From positions 35,888 to 99,887 of the forward strand of contig NVTU01000003.1 in the NCBI GenBank assembly GCA_002401685.1: a stretch of 64,000 bases of DNA, in the 5' to 3' direction. The translations under genes and the position numbers were made by a program. The notes under the pieces are model-generated. The model was not told the origin of the DNA and did not search any database. It saw only the letters and a program-made list of their open reading frames with translations. Shown here piece after piece: positions 19,479 through 32,256 of the stretch. How positions within the stretch are numbered: the first letter of the stretch is position 1; every line of letters begins with the position of its first letter. Source of the DNA: Kordiimonadales bacterium. GTDB lineage: Bacteria; Pseudomonadota; Alphaproteobacteria; Sphingomonadales; Kordiimonadaceae.

Positions 19479-19546
19479 TGTAGAGAGTGTTTTTTTGAAA
19501 TCGTGTGATCGGGGCTAGGGCGGACAGGCGGTGGAATCTATTGTGA

Positions 19547-21190
<1,644 letters not shown>

Positions 21191-21221
21191 CTTAGTGCTG
21201 AAAATATAGTGAAATGATAGA

Positions 21222-21269
21222 ATAGGGGCAATCGGCCCCTATTTTGCATTTCGGCCCCTATTTTGCATT
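21222..21269 (+). terminator. pyrG terminator with a tandem duplication of its 3' arm
   Basis: The hairpin ATAGGGGC (21222-21229), loop AATCG, GCCCCTAT (21235-21242) is followed by TTT. The 19 bases 21232-21250, which hold the 3' arm and its T-run, are repeated exactly at 21251-21269. The 5' arm could therefore pair with either copy. Confidence 0.7.
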
Positions 21270-21338
21270 ATAGTCCGTATGAATAAGGCTGCAGGCAATT
21301 TATGCCTGCATTGGCCATGTACTGACGAAGGCGACGCT

Positions 21339-22238
21339 ATGGCAAAACACTCAAAATTGGCGACAAGCACGGGGCTCCTTTTGGCCTGCTGCTTTTTGGA
21401 CGCAGATGTATCGGCTCAAGAGAAAAACAAGGCAGGACCTCAAAAATCTGTTGAGCCCGTGGCCGAAGAAAGTAAAGTCGTTCCAAGGGAACTGAGTAGG
21501 TCAGAGATAAAAGCAAAAGAGCATGCCGCTTCTGTGCTCACTGCAGCTGAGATGTTAACTGGGCGGTTCAATGCTATGACGGATCCGAAAACCCTCAAGG
21601 CTGAACACCGTAAAATTGAAGCCGCGTGGCAGGCCTTTAGAAAGCTTTACGGCACCAAGCATGATCTCTCTGCGCAGTTTGCTCTATTACGGGCCCGAAG
21701 TGCATCTGCAAGCAGAGCCAACAAAAAAATTGCGGAGGTTTGGCGAACGGCCATACAGCTGCAGCCTATCGGAATGTCAGGGTCCCGTCGTTTGGGGCTC
21801 TTTACTGAAGCCGCGAATGCAACAACAGACGCAAAGGACTATCGGTCAGCGGAACGTTTTTTTGCTGCCGCGCGCAGCATGGCTTCTGTACGCGGAGAAA
21901 ACGCTGATAAAGCCCGGCTATATCTGCGTATCCATGAGCTGAGAACAACAGGGCAGGCAATGGAATGGCGGCGCCTAAACGATAATCTCAAAGATTTGCG
22001 TCGGTTTTCAGAGGCCTTTGTGATGTGGTCCATTCCTCGGTTGGACGCATTGTTGGGAGAAGCCGAAATCAGGTTGAGCTTTCAACCCAATGATGGGTCG
22101 GATAAACGCAACGTGCTTGGTGATTTGAAAGCGCGTATTGAGCTTGCGCAAAAAGGCATGAACGGCGCTGTGCCACCAGTCCAGCTCGCGCGTATCAGGT
22201 CTCTTTTTTACGCGCTTGAAGACCATTTTCAGCTTTAG
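21339..22238 (+). CDS. exported helical protein of unknown function
   Basis: I do not recognise this 299-residue protein. The start is chosen at the ATG at 21339 because it places a signal sequence at the N terminus; the frame also opens 20 codons earlier at 21279, with no hydrophobic signal there. The leader could be cut by signal peptidase I after VSA. The segment LLAC also resembles a lipobox, so a lipoprotein is possible. The rest is predicted helical, with Ala/Arg/Glu-rich pairs (for example DYRSAERFFAAARSM) that look TPR-like but match no clear repeat. No catalytic motif is visible. It lies after the pyrG terminator, where kdsA is often found, and converges on the M20 peptidase gene. 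Confidence 0.65.
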   Translation: MAKHSKLATSTGLLLACCFLDADVSAQEKNKAGPQKSVEPVAEESKVVPRELSRSEIKAKEHAASVLTAAEMLTGRFNAMTDPKTLKAEHRKIEAAWQAFRKLYGTKHDLSAQFALLRARSASASRANKKIAEVWRTAIQLQPIGMSGSRRLGLFTEAANATTDAKDYRSAERFFAAARSMASVRGENADKARLYLRIHELRTTGQAMEWRRLNDNLKDLRRFSEAFVMWSIPRLDALLGEAEIRLSFQPNDGSDKRNVLGDLKARIELAQKGMNGAVPPVQLARIRSLFYALEDHFQL

Positions 22239-22296
22239 TACTGGTACCTAGGGTTAGCAGTTGATTGTGGCTGGCAACATTCCGTACCCATGGCCG

Positions 22297-23832
22297 CTAA
22301 TTGCGGCCATATTGAGCGAGTATCGCCGCATAAACCTCTACCGCATCCCATAAGTTTTTAAGGCGAAGGTTTTCGTTTCGTCCGTGCTGGTTATTGTCGT
22401 GGTTTGCTATGGGTAGAATGATTATAGGCATGTCAGGTAACGCCTGTTTGAACAAATAGATTGGAAGACTGCCGCCCAGCGTTGGCATCAGCAGGGTTTT
22501 CTCGCCATTTAGCTCATTCAGTATTGATGTGAGCTTACGGGCGGGCTCGCTGTCCAGAGAGCTTCTGAAGGCGCCGTACCCACCCGTTACCCAGTGTGTT
22601 TTCAGTACTTTCGCGTGAGCTCTCAAAAGATCAGGGGTGGGGTCGTCCTTGGTTGTATGGAAGCCAGAATTCCTAAAAAATGTAGTGAGGGTTTTCTCGA
22701 CGTGGGCAGGGGTCTGCCCAGACGCTAGCCGCAGGTTAAGGGATGCCGTTGCGCTGGGCATAATGATATTGCGAGCTTTGTCTCCGACGCCGCCACCATC
22801 AAAGCCCTTAATCACAATTGCCGGTTCCATCATCAGTGCTTCTAGCCGCAAACCACCACCTTCTGTGGCGCCAAGGGCCAGTTCGTGGGCAAGGGACGTT
22901 GAAATGTCAGGTAGCGCTGCAACGGCTTGCAGCTCGGTTTCTGTAATGGGTGGGATTTGGTCATGATAGCCTGGCACAGTAATCCTGCCATTGTCGTCCT
23001 TTAGAGAAACCAGCAGCTTCATCAGCCTGTCGGTAGGGTTAGGAGCCCAATTGCCGTAATGGCCGCTGTGAAGAGGCCTAAGTGGGCCGTATGTGGTCAG
23101 TTCCAGCGTCATGCTGCCTCGCACGCCAAATACCAATTGCCGTTTGCGGCTCTGGTGCATAGGGCCATCACAGAAAAGCATTAGGTCTGCTTTTAGCCAA
23201 GCCGCATGGGCATGGAGGATGCCGTCGAGGGACGGGGAGCCCGCTTCCTCTTCGCCGTCCAAGATCAGTTTAATATTGACGGATAAAGCTTTCCCCGCTG
23301 CTTCTAGGCTGTCGATGGCTGCCATTAAGGCGATCACTGGTGCTTTATCATCGCCCGCTGAGCGCGCGAAAATACGCCAGTTGGGGTCAAGCATAGTCTC
23401 TGCGGTTGGCCAAGGCAGTGGCTCGCCACCTTCTTCAATGCTCGCGGTCCGAAGAATAGGCTCAAAAGGCGGGGAAGCCCAGTTCTCCGGGGCAACAGGC
23501 TGGCCGTCGAAGTGCGCGTAAATCACAATGGTTTTGGTGGCGCCTTGTGTTTTTTTCTCCGCAAGAACGTACGGTGCGCCGCCAGCGCTTACGATCTGTG
23601 ACGTGAAGCCGCGTTTGCCGATGTAGCTTGTGATCCAATGGGCGTTGACAAGCATATCTTCATTGCTTGTTGCCACATTGGGCAAGGCAAGAAAGTCTCT
23701 AAAATCACTCAGTATTTCTAATTGCTTTGTCGGCGACAATACGCCCGAACCTGGTTGATTGCTACTTCGTCCTTTTGTGGGAATTGCCACACTGATGAGT
23801 AGTGCGAAAAGAAAATACCTGAAGATTGTCAT
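22297..23832 (-). CDS. exported M20-family metallopeptidase
   Basis: A 511-residue protein with a signal peptide (about 1-22) and the di-zinc M20/M25/M40 peptidase fold. The metal and catalytic positions are visible in order: YAHFDGQPV (His and Asp), SAGDDKAPVIAL (bridging Asp), LDGEEEAGSP (catalytic Glu and metal Glu), FCDGP (Asp) and the late His in NHDNNQHGRNENL. A dimerisation domain is inserted between these. It is probably a periplasmic or secreted exopeptidase or dipeptidase; the substrate cannot be read from sequence. It is a single-gene unit on the minus strand, breaking the pyrG-eno run, and diverges from eno. Confidence 0.85.
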   Translation of the reverse strand: MTIFRYFLFALLISVAIPTKGRSSNQPGSGVLSPTKQLEILSDFRDFLALPNVATSNEDMLVNAHWITSYIGKRGFTSQIVSAGGAPYVLAEKKTQGATKTIVIYAHFDGQPVAPENWASPPFEPILRTASIEEGGEPLPWPTAETMLDPNWRIFARSAGDDKAPVIALMAAIDSLEAAGKALSVNIKLILDGEEEAGSPSLDGILHAHAAWLKADLMLFCDGPMHQSRKRQLVFGVRGSMTLELTTYGPLRPLHSGHYGNWAPNPTDRLMKLLVSLKDDNGRITVPGYHDQIPPITETELQAVAALPDISTSLAHELALGATEGGGLRLEALMMEPAIVIKGFDGGGVGDKARNIIMPSATASLNLRLASGQTPAHVEKTLTTFFRNSGFHTTKDDPTPDLLRAHAKVLKTHWVTGGYGAFRSSLDSEPARKLTSILNELNGEKTLLMPTLGGSLPIYLFKQALPDMPIIILPIANHDNNQHGRNENLRLKNLWDAVEVYAAILAQYGRN

Positions 23833-25437
<1,605 letters not shown>

Positions 25438-25462
25438 ATTTCACCATATGTTGATTCGAGAT

Positions 25463-25493
25463 AACGGCTGGCCATAGGGCCGGCCGTTTTTTT
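25463..25493 (+). terminator. intrinsic terminator after eno
   Basis: An 11-bp stem with one G-T wobble (25463-25473 and 25478-25488), loop ATAG, followed by a run of Ts. It lies 25 bp after the eno stop. Confidence 0.87.
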
Positions 25494-25537
25494 GTTCTAG
25501 TGGCGAATATAGCTTGCCTTGGTGATTCGCTCGTGAG

Positions 25538-25861
25538 ATGATTCGACTCATGGTTCGATTCGAAAATATATCTCGTGGTTTTGCAAAGGGGCGCTGGGCA
25601 GGTCTGTCTGTTCTGGTCTTGGCGTATTTTGCTTATCACGCCCTTAGCGGCGATAGTAGCCTAGCTGCGCTTAAGCGGTTAGAGGCGAAAGAGGGTGCCT
25701 TTATGTTGCAGGCTGAACAGGTTGCATCGCGTCGTGAATTCCTGGAACAGCGTATCGCAGGGTTAAGTTCTGAGGTGGTTGATATTGACCTGCTTGAGGG
25801 CCAAGTCCGTAAACGGCTTGGTTTTTTACACTCTGACGAGGTGATCATCCTTCTGAATTAA
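25538..25861 (+). CDS. ftsB: FtsB/DivIC-type septum formation protein
   Basis: A 107-residue single-pass membrane protein of the FtsB/DivIC family, which with FtsL and FtsQ activates septal wall synthesis. A short basic N terminus is followed by a membrane helix (about 20-38, WAGLSVLVLAYFAYHAL), a coiled coil (about 45-85) and the family's C-terminal motif LLEGQVRKRLGFLHSDEVII. The ATG at 25550, four codons in, is an alternative start. It lies between eno and pdhA as in most alphaproteobacteria. Confidence 0.88.
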   Translation: MIRLMVRFENISRGFAKGRWAGLSVLVLAYFAYHALSGDSSLAALKRLEAKEGAFMLQAEQVASRREFLEQRIAGLSSEVVDIDLLEGQVRKRLGFLHSDEVIILLN

Positions 25862-26023
25862 TGATTTTCATTTATTACTATAAAGTTAGTTAATTCTAAA
25901 AAATCGTTAATTTTCAAAGATTTAAACTCTATTGCATTGTCCTTCTAGCCGGGGTATTGATAAGGCACGTTATGGTCTTATGTACCTCCCCCCGTTCCCC
26001 TAGTTTCTTGTCAGGACACTTGA

Positions 26024-27061
26024 ATGCCCAGCAAAAAGCCCGCCGCAAAGCCTGCGGCTTCTCCGCGTCGGCGTAGTGTAAAAACTGCGCACTTTAAACC
26101 GTCAAATGATGACCTTGTTGATTTCTATCAGCAAATGCTGTTGATCCGCCGGTTCGAAGAAAAAGCGGGCCAGATGTATGGCATGGGGCTTATTGGCGGC
26201 TTTTGTCACCTGTACATTGGCCAAGAGGCCGTGGTTACGGGTGTGCAAACAGCGCTGAAAGACGGCGATAGTGTAATTACCGGCTACCGTGAGCACGGCC
26301 ATATGCTGGCGCTCGGTTGTGATCCAAAATCAATTATGGCGGAACTTACTGGTCGTTCGGGCGGTTGCTCGGGTGGCAAAGGCGGCTCGATGCATATGTT
26401 TGATCCTGATAAAGGCTTTTATGGCGGCCACGGAATTGTTGGGGCGCAAGCGTCGCTTGGCACGGGGCTTGGATTCGCGGCGAAGTACCGCAAAACCGAT
26501 AATGTTTCTGTAGCTTACTTTGGTGACGGTGCGTCCAATCAGGGGCAGGTATACGAGAGCTTTAACATGGCGCGTATCTGGAACCTGCCAGTGATTTATA
26601 TCATTGAAAATAACCAGTATGCGATGGGCACTTCAGTCAAGCGGGCGTCATCTGAAGTTGAGCTTTGCCGTCGCGGTGAAAGTTTCCGTATTCCGGGCGA
26701 GCAAGTAGACGGCATGGACGTGCTGGCTGTGCGCGGCGCAATGGATAAGGCCGTTAAATACTGCCGCGAGGGCAATGGCCCTTATATCCTTGAGATGAAG
26801 ACATACCGGTACCGGGGTCATTCGATGTCCGACCCGGCGAAATACCGTTCCAAAGATGAAGTGAAGAAGATGCGCGCTGAGCGTGACTGTATCGATCAGA
26901 TCAAAGAGAAGATCCTTGATCTAGGTATTACAGACGAAGCTGGGCTGAAGGCTTGGGATAAAGACATTAAGTCCCGCGTTGCTGACGCCGCTTCCTTCGC
27001 TCAGGAAAGCCCTGAGCCTGCCGCAGAAGAACTTTACACTAACGTCTACATAGAGGGCTAA
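26024..27061 (+). CDS. pdhA: pyruvate dehydrogenase E1 component, alpha subunit
   Basis: With PdhB forms the thiamine-diphosphate enzyme that decarboxylates pyruvate and acetylates the E2 lipoyl groups. The 345-residue product has a basic Ala/Lys/Pro-rich N-terminal stretch (1-25). The dehydrogenase fold follows, with the thiamine motif [15 protein letters not shown] ending in [11 protein letters not shown], and the phosphorylation-loop region [20 protein letters not shown] lies eight bases before the ATG. pdhB starts four bases after its stop, so the two subunits are cotranslated. Confidence 0.96.
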   Translation: MPSKKPAAKPAASPRRRSVKTAHFKPSNDDLVDFYQQMLLIRRFEEKAGQMYGMGLIGGFCHLYIGQEAVVTGVQTALKDGDSVITGYREHGHMLALGCDPKSIMAELTGRSGGCSGGKGGSMHMFDPDKGFYGGHGIVGAQASLGTGLGFAAKYRKTDNVSVAYFGDGASNQGQVYESFNMARIWNLPVIYIIENNQYAMGTSVKRASSEVELCRRGESFRIPGEQVDGMDVLAVRGAMDKAVKYCREGNGPYILEMKTYRYRGHSMSDPAKYRSKDEVKKMRAERDCIDQIKEKILDLGITDEAGLKAWDKDIKSRVADAASFAQESPEPAAEELYTNVYIEG

Positions 27062-27065
27062 GATA

Positions 27066-28448
27066 ATGGCTATTGAAATCAACATGCCCGCACTGTCGCC
27101 GACCATGGAAACAGGCACGCTTGCCAAATGGATGGTCAAAGTAGGCGATACCGTTGAAAGTGGCGACGTGATCGCTGAGATCGAAACCGACAAGGCGACA
27201 ATGGAAGTTGAAGTTGTAGATGAGGGTACAATCACACAAATTCTGGTGGCTGAAGGTACGGAAGACGTCCCTGTAGGCCAAGTAATTGCCATATTGGTGG
27301 AAGAGGACGAAGACTTAAGTGCAATGCCTGTTCCCACAGCCGTTACAGCGTCTGCACCAGCGTCGGCCCCTGCTGCCGCTCCTGCGCCTGCACCAAATGT
27401 TCCGGCTCCTGTGGCGGCGACATCAGTCGCCGTGTCTGACCCTGCGATACCAAGCGGCACTGAGATGGTCTCTATCACTGTCCGCGAAGCACTTCGCGAT
27501 GCGATGGCCGAAGAAATGCGCCGCGATCCTGATGTGTTTATTATGGGTGAAGAAGTCGGTGAATACCAAGGTGCTTACAAAGTAACGCAAGGTTTGCTGG
27601 ACGAATTTGGTCCTGACCGGGTGATCGATACACCAATTACCGAGCACGGCTTTGCTGGCCTTGGTGCTGGTGCGGCTTTCGCTGGCCTGAAGCCGGTTAT
27701 TGAGTTTATGACCTTCAACTTCGCCATGCAGGCGATTGACCACATCATCAATTCGGCTGCCAAAACCCACTATATGTCAGGCGGCCTGGTGAAATGCCCA
27801 ATTGTTTTCCGCGGCCCGAACGGGGCAGCATCGCGCGTTGGCGCGCAGCACAGCCAAAACTACGCCGCATGGTACGCCAGTGTGCCGGGTCTTAAAGTGA
27901 TTGCGCCGTATGATGCCGCAGACTGCAAAGGCCTACTGAAAGCAGCGATCCTTGATCCGAACCCAGTGGTGTTCCTTGAGAACGAGCTGATGTACGGCGA
28001 AAGCTTTGATATTCCAGATCTGCCGGATCTTGTGCTGCCAATTGGCAAGGCACGTATTTTCCGGGAAGGTAGCGATGTAACAATTGTTTCTTATTCAATC
28101 ACAGTCGGTCAGGCGTTGAAAGCGGCTGATATGCTTGCTGAACAAGGCATAAGCGCCGAAGTGATTGACCTGCGTACTATTAGGCCGCTTGATATTGAAA
28201 CAGTGATCGAAAGCGTCAAGAAAACCAATCGCTGCGTTATTGCTGAAGAAGGGTGGCCGCAGTGTTCTGTCGCCAGTGATATCTCTGCGCAGTTGATGGA
28301 AAAAGCCTTCGATTGGTTAGATGCTCCAGTGACACGCGTAAACAGCGTCGATGTGCCACTGCCGTATGCGGATAACCTGGAAAAAGCAGCTGTTGTAACC
28401 GCTGAGAAAATCGTACAGGCGGCTAAAGCAGTTTGCTATAGCGACTGA
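27066..28448 (+). CDS. pdhB: pyruvate dehydrogenase E1 component, beta subunit with lipoyl domain
   Basis: The E1-beta subunit, 460 residues. Residues 1-80 form a complete lipoyl domain with the modifiable lysine in IETDKATME (Lys43). An Ala/Pro linker follows (about 88-125), then the transketolase pyrimidine-binding domain ([37 protein letters not shown]) and the C-terminal transketolase domain. A lipoyl domain on E1-beta is a known feature of alphaproteobacteria such as Zymomonas and rhizobia. The first 49 residues differ from those of the E2 protein at only two positions, so this domain was copied from E2 or kept similar by gene conversion. Confidence 0.96.
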   Translation: MAIEINMPALSPTMETGTLAKWMVKVGDTVESGDVIAEIETDKATMEVEVVDEGTITQILVAEGTEDVPVGQVIAILVEEDEDLSAMPVPTAVTASAPASAPAAAPAPAPNVPAPVAATSVAVSDPAIPSGTEMVSITVREALRDAMAEEMRRDPDVFIMGEEVGEYQGAYKVTQGLLDEFGPDRVIDTPITEHGFAGLGAGAAFAGLKPVIEFMTFNFAMQAIDHIINSAAKTHYMSGGLVKCPIVFRGPNGAASRVGAQHSQNYAAWYASVPGLKVIAPYDAADCKGLLKAAILDPNPVVFLENELMYGESFDIPDLPDLVLPIGKARIFREGSDVTIVSYSITVGQALKAADMLAEQGISAEVIDLRTIRPLDIETVIESVKKTNRCVIAEEGWPQCSVASDISAQLMEKAFDWLDAPVTRVNSVDVPLPYADNLEKAAVVTAEKIVQAAKAVCYSD

Positions 28449-28520
28449 AAACGATACCTGTGAGTGCTAGTTACCCTATTTTGCCTTGTAAGGCATTGTA
28501 AAGATTGAGAGAAAACAATC

Positions 28521-29870
28521 ATGGCTATTGAAATTTTTATGCCGGCTTTGTCACCAACCATGGAAACGGGCACGCTTGCCAAGTGGATGGTGAAAGAAGG
28601 TGACACAGTTGAAAGCGGCGATGTGATCGCTGAAATTGAAACCGATAAAGCAACAATGGAAGTTGAAAGCATCGATGACGGTGTTGTTGCTAAAATCCTG
28701 ATTGCTGATGGCACCGAAGATGTGCCTGTTGGGCAGATCATTGCGCTCTTGGCAGAAGAGGGCGAAGATGTTGCTGCTGTTGCTGCTGCTGGCCCAGTCG
28801 CTACGGCTGAACCTGCTGCGCCCGTGGCACCTTCCCCCGCGCCGGTCGTTGAAAGCGCTCCTGTAGCTGCAGTTGTTGATGCTTCGCCAGCGCCAGTGAA
28901 CGGACAAATTACGGATGCAGGAACTCAGGCCAGTGTGACGGCACGTAGCGGTGACCGTGTGAAGGCATCTCCGCTAGCAAAACGTATTGCCAGCCAAAAC
29001 GGTGTTGATGTTTCTGCGGTCACGGGCTCTGGCCCCTATGGCCGCATTGTGAAGCGTGATGTTGAAGCTGCGATTAAGTCTGGCACCGCCAGCGCGTCTG
29101 TTGCTGCTCCTGCTGCGCCGGTAGCGCCGGTTGCACCAAAGGCTGTGCAGGCTGCGTCCGTTTACGGCCCGCATGATGATATTCCGTTCCGGGAAGAGCG
29201 CCTTTCAGGCATGCGCAAGGTAATTGCCAAGAGGTTGACGGAATCGAAAACTACTGTGCCGCATTTCTACCTAACAATTGAGTGCGAGATTGATAACCTG
29301 CTAGCACAGCGCAAAGAACTGAATGCGAAGCTCGCTGACAGCGGCGTGAAAATCTCAGTGAATGATTATATCATCCGGGCAGTGGCGCTGGCGTTGAAAA
29401 AAGTGCCTGCGGCAAACGTTCAGTTTGCTGGTGATAAAATGTACTGGTACGAGCGCGCTGATGTATCTGTAGCGGTTGCGGTTGAGGGTGGCTTGCTAAC
29501 ACCTGTTGTGCGCGGCGCAGATAGCAAAGGCCTAGCCGAGATTTCTGCTGACGTGAAAGATCTTGCAGCAAAAGCACAAGCTGGCAAGCTGATGCCGGAA
29601 GAGTATGCTGGCGGTACGATCTCGGTATCAAACCTCGGTATGTTCGGCATCAAGGAATTCAGTGCAGTTATTAACCCGCCGCAGGGCGCTATTTTAGCAA
29701 TCGGTGCTGGCGAACAGCGGGCTGTTGTCAAAGACGGCGCGCTTGCCGTGGCCACCATGATGAATTGCACAATGGCCTGTGATCACCGCGCGATTGATGG
29801 TGCAGTGGGGGCAGAGTTCCTGGCGGCTTTTAAAGGGTTCATTCAGGACCCAATCACTATGCTGCTGTAG
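28521..29870 (+). CDS. pdhC: dihydrolipoamide acetyltransferase (E2 of pyruvate dehydrogenase)
   Basis: The core E2 subunit transfers acetyl groups from lipoamide to CoA. The 449-residue product has one lipoyl domain (1-80, Lys43 in ETDKATME), an Ala/Pro linker, the peripheral-subunit-binding domain (about 153-190, [17 protein letters not shown] and [11 protein letters not shown]), a second Ala/Pro linker and the catalytic domain, which ends with the active-site [14 protein letters not shown]. It lies 72 bp after pdhB and nine bases before a small cupin gene. Single-lipoyl-domain E2 is typical of alphaproteobacteria. Confidence 0.96.
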   Translation: MAIEIFMPALSPTMETGTLAKWMVKEGDTVESGDVIAEIETDKATMEVESIDDGVVAKILIADGTEDVPVGQIIALLAEEGEDVAAVAAAGPVATAEPAAPVAPSPAPVVESAPVAAVVDASPAPVNGQITDAGTQASVTARSGDRVKASPLAKRIASQNGVDVSAVTGSGPYGRIVKRDVEAAIKSGTASASVAAPAAPVAPVAPKAVQAASVYGPHDDIPFREERLSGMRKVIAKRLTESKTTVPHFYLTIECEIDNLLAQRKELNAKLADSGVKISVNDYIIRAVALALKKVPAANVQFAGDKMYWYERADVSVAVAVEGGLLTPVVRGADSKGLAEISADVKDLAAKAQAGKLMPEEYAGGTISVSNLGMFGIKEFSAVINPPQGAILAIGAGEQRAVVKDGALAVATMMNCTMACDHRAIDGAVGAEFLAAFKGFIQDPITMLL

Positions 29871-29879
29871 GGTGCGCTT

Positions 29880-30239
29880 ATGAACCCGATAAATTTAACA
29901 GAAAAATTCGGCTTGTTCACTGATCAGTGGACGCCGAAGGTCATTGGAAATATTGATAATTTTCAAGTTTACTTGTCCAAGCTTGAAGGCGATTTCGTCT
30001 GGCATACGCATGACGATAGCGATGAGTTTTTCCTTGTGGTGGAAGGCCGGTTCCGAATGGATTTCCGCGACAAACAGGTTTGGGTAGCTAAGGGCGAAGT
30101 TATCATTGTGCCCGCTGGTGTTGAGCACAAACCTTTTGCCCAAGAAGAATGTTCGGTCATGATCGTTGAGAAAAGCGATACAGATCATACAGGCGGTGTT
30201 AAAGACGCACGCCGCAAAGAAAATCACGAAAGAATATAG
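29880..30239 (+). CDS. small cupin-domain protein
   Basis: A 119-residue single-domain cupin. The first cupin motif is clear: HTHDDSDEFFLVVEGRFRM contains the His-x-His, Glu and Gly pattern that binds a divalent metal. The second motif is VPAGVEHKPFAQEE with its His. No other domain or signal peptide is present. It is embedded in the pdh operon, nine bases after pdhC and two bases before lpd, so it is made together with the complex. Its function is unknown. It could be a small metal-dependent enzyme or binding protein for a product of the complex; this is inference from position. Confidence 0.8.
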   Translation: MNPINLTEKFGLFTDQWTPKVIGNIDNFQVYLSKLEGDFVWHTHDDSDEFFLVVEGRFRMDFRDKQVWVAKGEVIIVPAGVEHKPFAQEECSVMIVEKSDTDHTGGVKDARRKENHERI

Positions 30240-30241
30240 CG

Positions 30242-31639
30242 ATGACGCAAACGTTTGATTTGGTTGTTATTGGTGGTGGCCCCGGTGGTTATGTGGCCGC
30301 AATTCGCGCCGCGCAGCTCGGCATGAAGGTCGCCTGTGTTGAGCGCGAGCATCTGGGCGGTATCTGCCTTAATTGGGGCTGTATCCCCACTAAGGCGCTG
30401 TTGCGGTCTGCTGAAGTATACCATTTGGCCAAGAATGCCGCCGATTTCGGCCTGAAGATCGATAAGGTTGAATATGACCTTGATGCGATCGTTAAGCGGA
30501 GCCGCGGTGTGGCAAACCAGATGAATGGCGGCATTAAAATGCTGCTGAAGAAAAATAAAGTCACTCATGTTGAAGGCGAAGCCAAAGTTGCCAAAGGCGG
30601 CAAGGTGTTGGTGACAGCCAAAGACGGAAAAATCAGTGAACTCACTGCGAAAAACACCATCATCGCAACGGGTGCCCGCGCCCGCGAGCTGCCGCACCTG
30701 AAAGCGGACGGCAAACTAGTGTGGACGTACAAACATGCGCTTACACCGGACGTTATGCCAAAACGGTTGTTGGTAATCGGCTCCGGCGCAATTGGGATCG
30801 AATTTGCCAGTTTCTTCAATGAGTTTGGTTCTGACGTAACTGTTGTGGAGATGATGGACCGTGTTTTGCCCGTGGAAGATGCGGACATTTCAAAATTCGC
30901 GCAAAAGTCCTTCAAAAAGCAGGGCATGACGATCAAAACAGAAGCGTCTGTTACGGCGTTGAAGAAGAACAAAGATAGCGTTACCTGTACTGTTGAGCGC
31001 AAGGGCAAAACAGAAGAAATCACAGTTGACCGCGTAATTCTTGCAATCGGTATTGCTGGCAATGTTGAAGGCTTAGGGCTTGAAGACGTTGGCGTTAAGG
31101 TTGACCGCGGGCATATCGTGGCTGACGAATGGGGTTTCACCGGTGTACCGGGATTGTGGGCGATTGGCGATGTAACCGGCCCACCGTGGTTGGCGCACAA
31201 AGCATCCCACGAAGGCTCAATTGCAGTAGAACGGATTGCAGGCCTGCCTGATCTTCACCCAATCGACAAAGGTAATATTCCTGGGTGCACATACTGTAGA
31301 CCGCAAGTTGCCTCGGTTGGAATGACGGAAGCGAAGGCGATTGAAGCCGGTTTTGAAGTGCGCGTGGGGAATTTCCCATTCTTTGGTAACGGCAAGGCGG
31401 TCGCGCTGGGCGAAGCTGAAGGGTTGGTTAAAACGGTTTTCGATAAGAAAACCGGCGAGTTGCTGGGTGCCCACATGGTCGGTGCAGAGGTGACTGAGAT
31501 GATACAAGGCTATGCCATCGGCCGCACGCTAGAGACAACAGAGACCGAGTTGATGCATACGGTGTTCCCGCATCCAACGCTGAGTGAGATGATGCACGAA
31601 AGCGTGCTGGATGCATTTGATAAGGCAATTCATATCTAG
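30242..31639 (+). CDS. lpd: dihydrolipoamide dehydrogenase (E3)
   Basis: E3 reoxidises dihydrolipoamide using FAD and NAD. The 465-residue product has the FAD-binding GGGPGGYVAAIRAAQLG, the redox disulfide in GGICLNWGCIPTKALL, the NAD-binding GSGAIGIEFASFFNEFG and the catalytic His-Glu pair in FPHPTLSEMMHE. The residue pattern around the disulfide (LNWGCIPTK rather than LNVGCIPSK) marks the E3 subtype common for pyruvate dehydrogenase in alphaproteobacteria. It starts two bases after the cupin gene and is followed by the DUF4287 gene and lipA. Confidence 0.96.
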   Translation: MTQTFDLVVIGGGPGGYVAAIRAAQLGMKVACVEREHLGGICLNWGCIPTKALLRSAEVYHLAKNAADFGLKIDKVEYDLDAIVKRSRGVANQMNGGIKMLLKKNKVTHVEGEAKVAKGGKVLVTAKDGKISELTAKNTIIATGARARELPHLKADGKLVWTYKHALTPDVMPKRLLVIGSGAIGIEFASFFNEFGSDVTVVEMMDRVLPVEDADISKFAQKSFKKQGMTIKTEASVTALKKNKDSVTCTVERKGKTEEITVDRVILAIGIAGNVEGLGLEDVGVKVDRGHIVADEWGFTGVPGLWAIGDVTGPPWLAHKASHEGSIAVERIAGLPDLHPIDKGNIPGCTYCRPQVASVGMTEAKAIEAGFEVRVGNFPFFGNGKAVALGEAEGLVKTVFDKKTGELLGAHMVGAEVTEMIQGYAIGRTLETTETELMHTVFPHPTLSEMMHESVLDAFDKAIHI

Positions 31640-31648
31640 GAACTTACG

Positions 31649-32254
31649 GTGAAACTTTGGGTCCATCCATCTGTTCAGCACGGCAAGGCGATTTTGCTGA
31701 GTACGGAAAAACGTACGGGTAAAACGGTGGATGCCTGGGTTGCGTTGGCGCGTGATCGCGGGCTAAAAGATAAGCGCGATATTATCAATTTTCTGCGCAC
31801 TGAGCACAGCCTCGGCGGCTCAACGGCTATGATGATCGCATCAAAGGTTCAAAGTCTTCCTGAGGATTTTGAAGAGGGTGCCTATTTGGCGCGGGCGCCT
31901 GAGTTGATTGACGCGCAATACGTTGGGAAAAAAGCCCATTTACGACCGGTCGCAGACCAGATTTATGCTATTCTTGATGCCTTGGGTGATGATGTTGGGG
32001 CAAGCCCTTGCAAAGGCTATGTACCCTTTTATAGACAGCACGTATTCGCTCAGGTAAAAGCTGCTACGCAAAAACGTATAGATGTGGGACTTGCTTTAGG
32101 GCGTTATAGTGGTGCAGTGCCGGACTTTGTAAAAAGCACCGGCGGCAGTGAAAAGGGTGACCGGATCACGCACGTGATTGCAGTTAGTAGCAGCGACGAC
32201 ATCGGGGATGAGTTAACCCAGTGGGCGAAGCGCGCATACGAGTTGGATAATTGA
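31649..32254 (+). CDS. DUF4287/DUF5655 domain protein
   Basis: A 201-residue soluble protein. The N-terminal part (about 15-60, [20 protein letters not shown] to [16 protein letters not shown]) matches my memory of DUF4287. The C-terminal half (about 95-198, with [19 protein letters not shown] and [16 protein letters not shown]) matches DUF5655. Neither has a known function. The GTG start at 31649 has AGGA upstream at a good distance. It lies nine bases after lpd, and its stop meets the lipA start region, so it is expressed with the lipoyl enzymes. Why it is there is unknown; in other genomes lipA usually follows lpd directly or nearly so. Confidence 0.75.
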   Translation: MKLWVHPSVQHGKAILLSTEKRTGKTVDAWVALARDRGLKDKRDIINFLRTEHSLGGSTAMMIASKVQSLPEDFEEGAYLARAPELIDAQYVGKKAHLRPVADQIYAILDALGDDVGASPCKGYVPFYRQHVFAQVKAATQKRIDVGLALGRYSGAVPDFVKSTGGSEKGDRITHVIAVSSSDDIGDELTQWAKRAYELDN

Positions 32255-32256
32255 GT

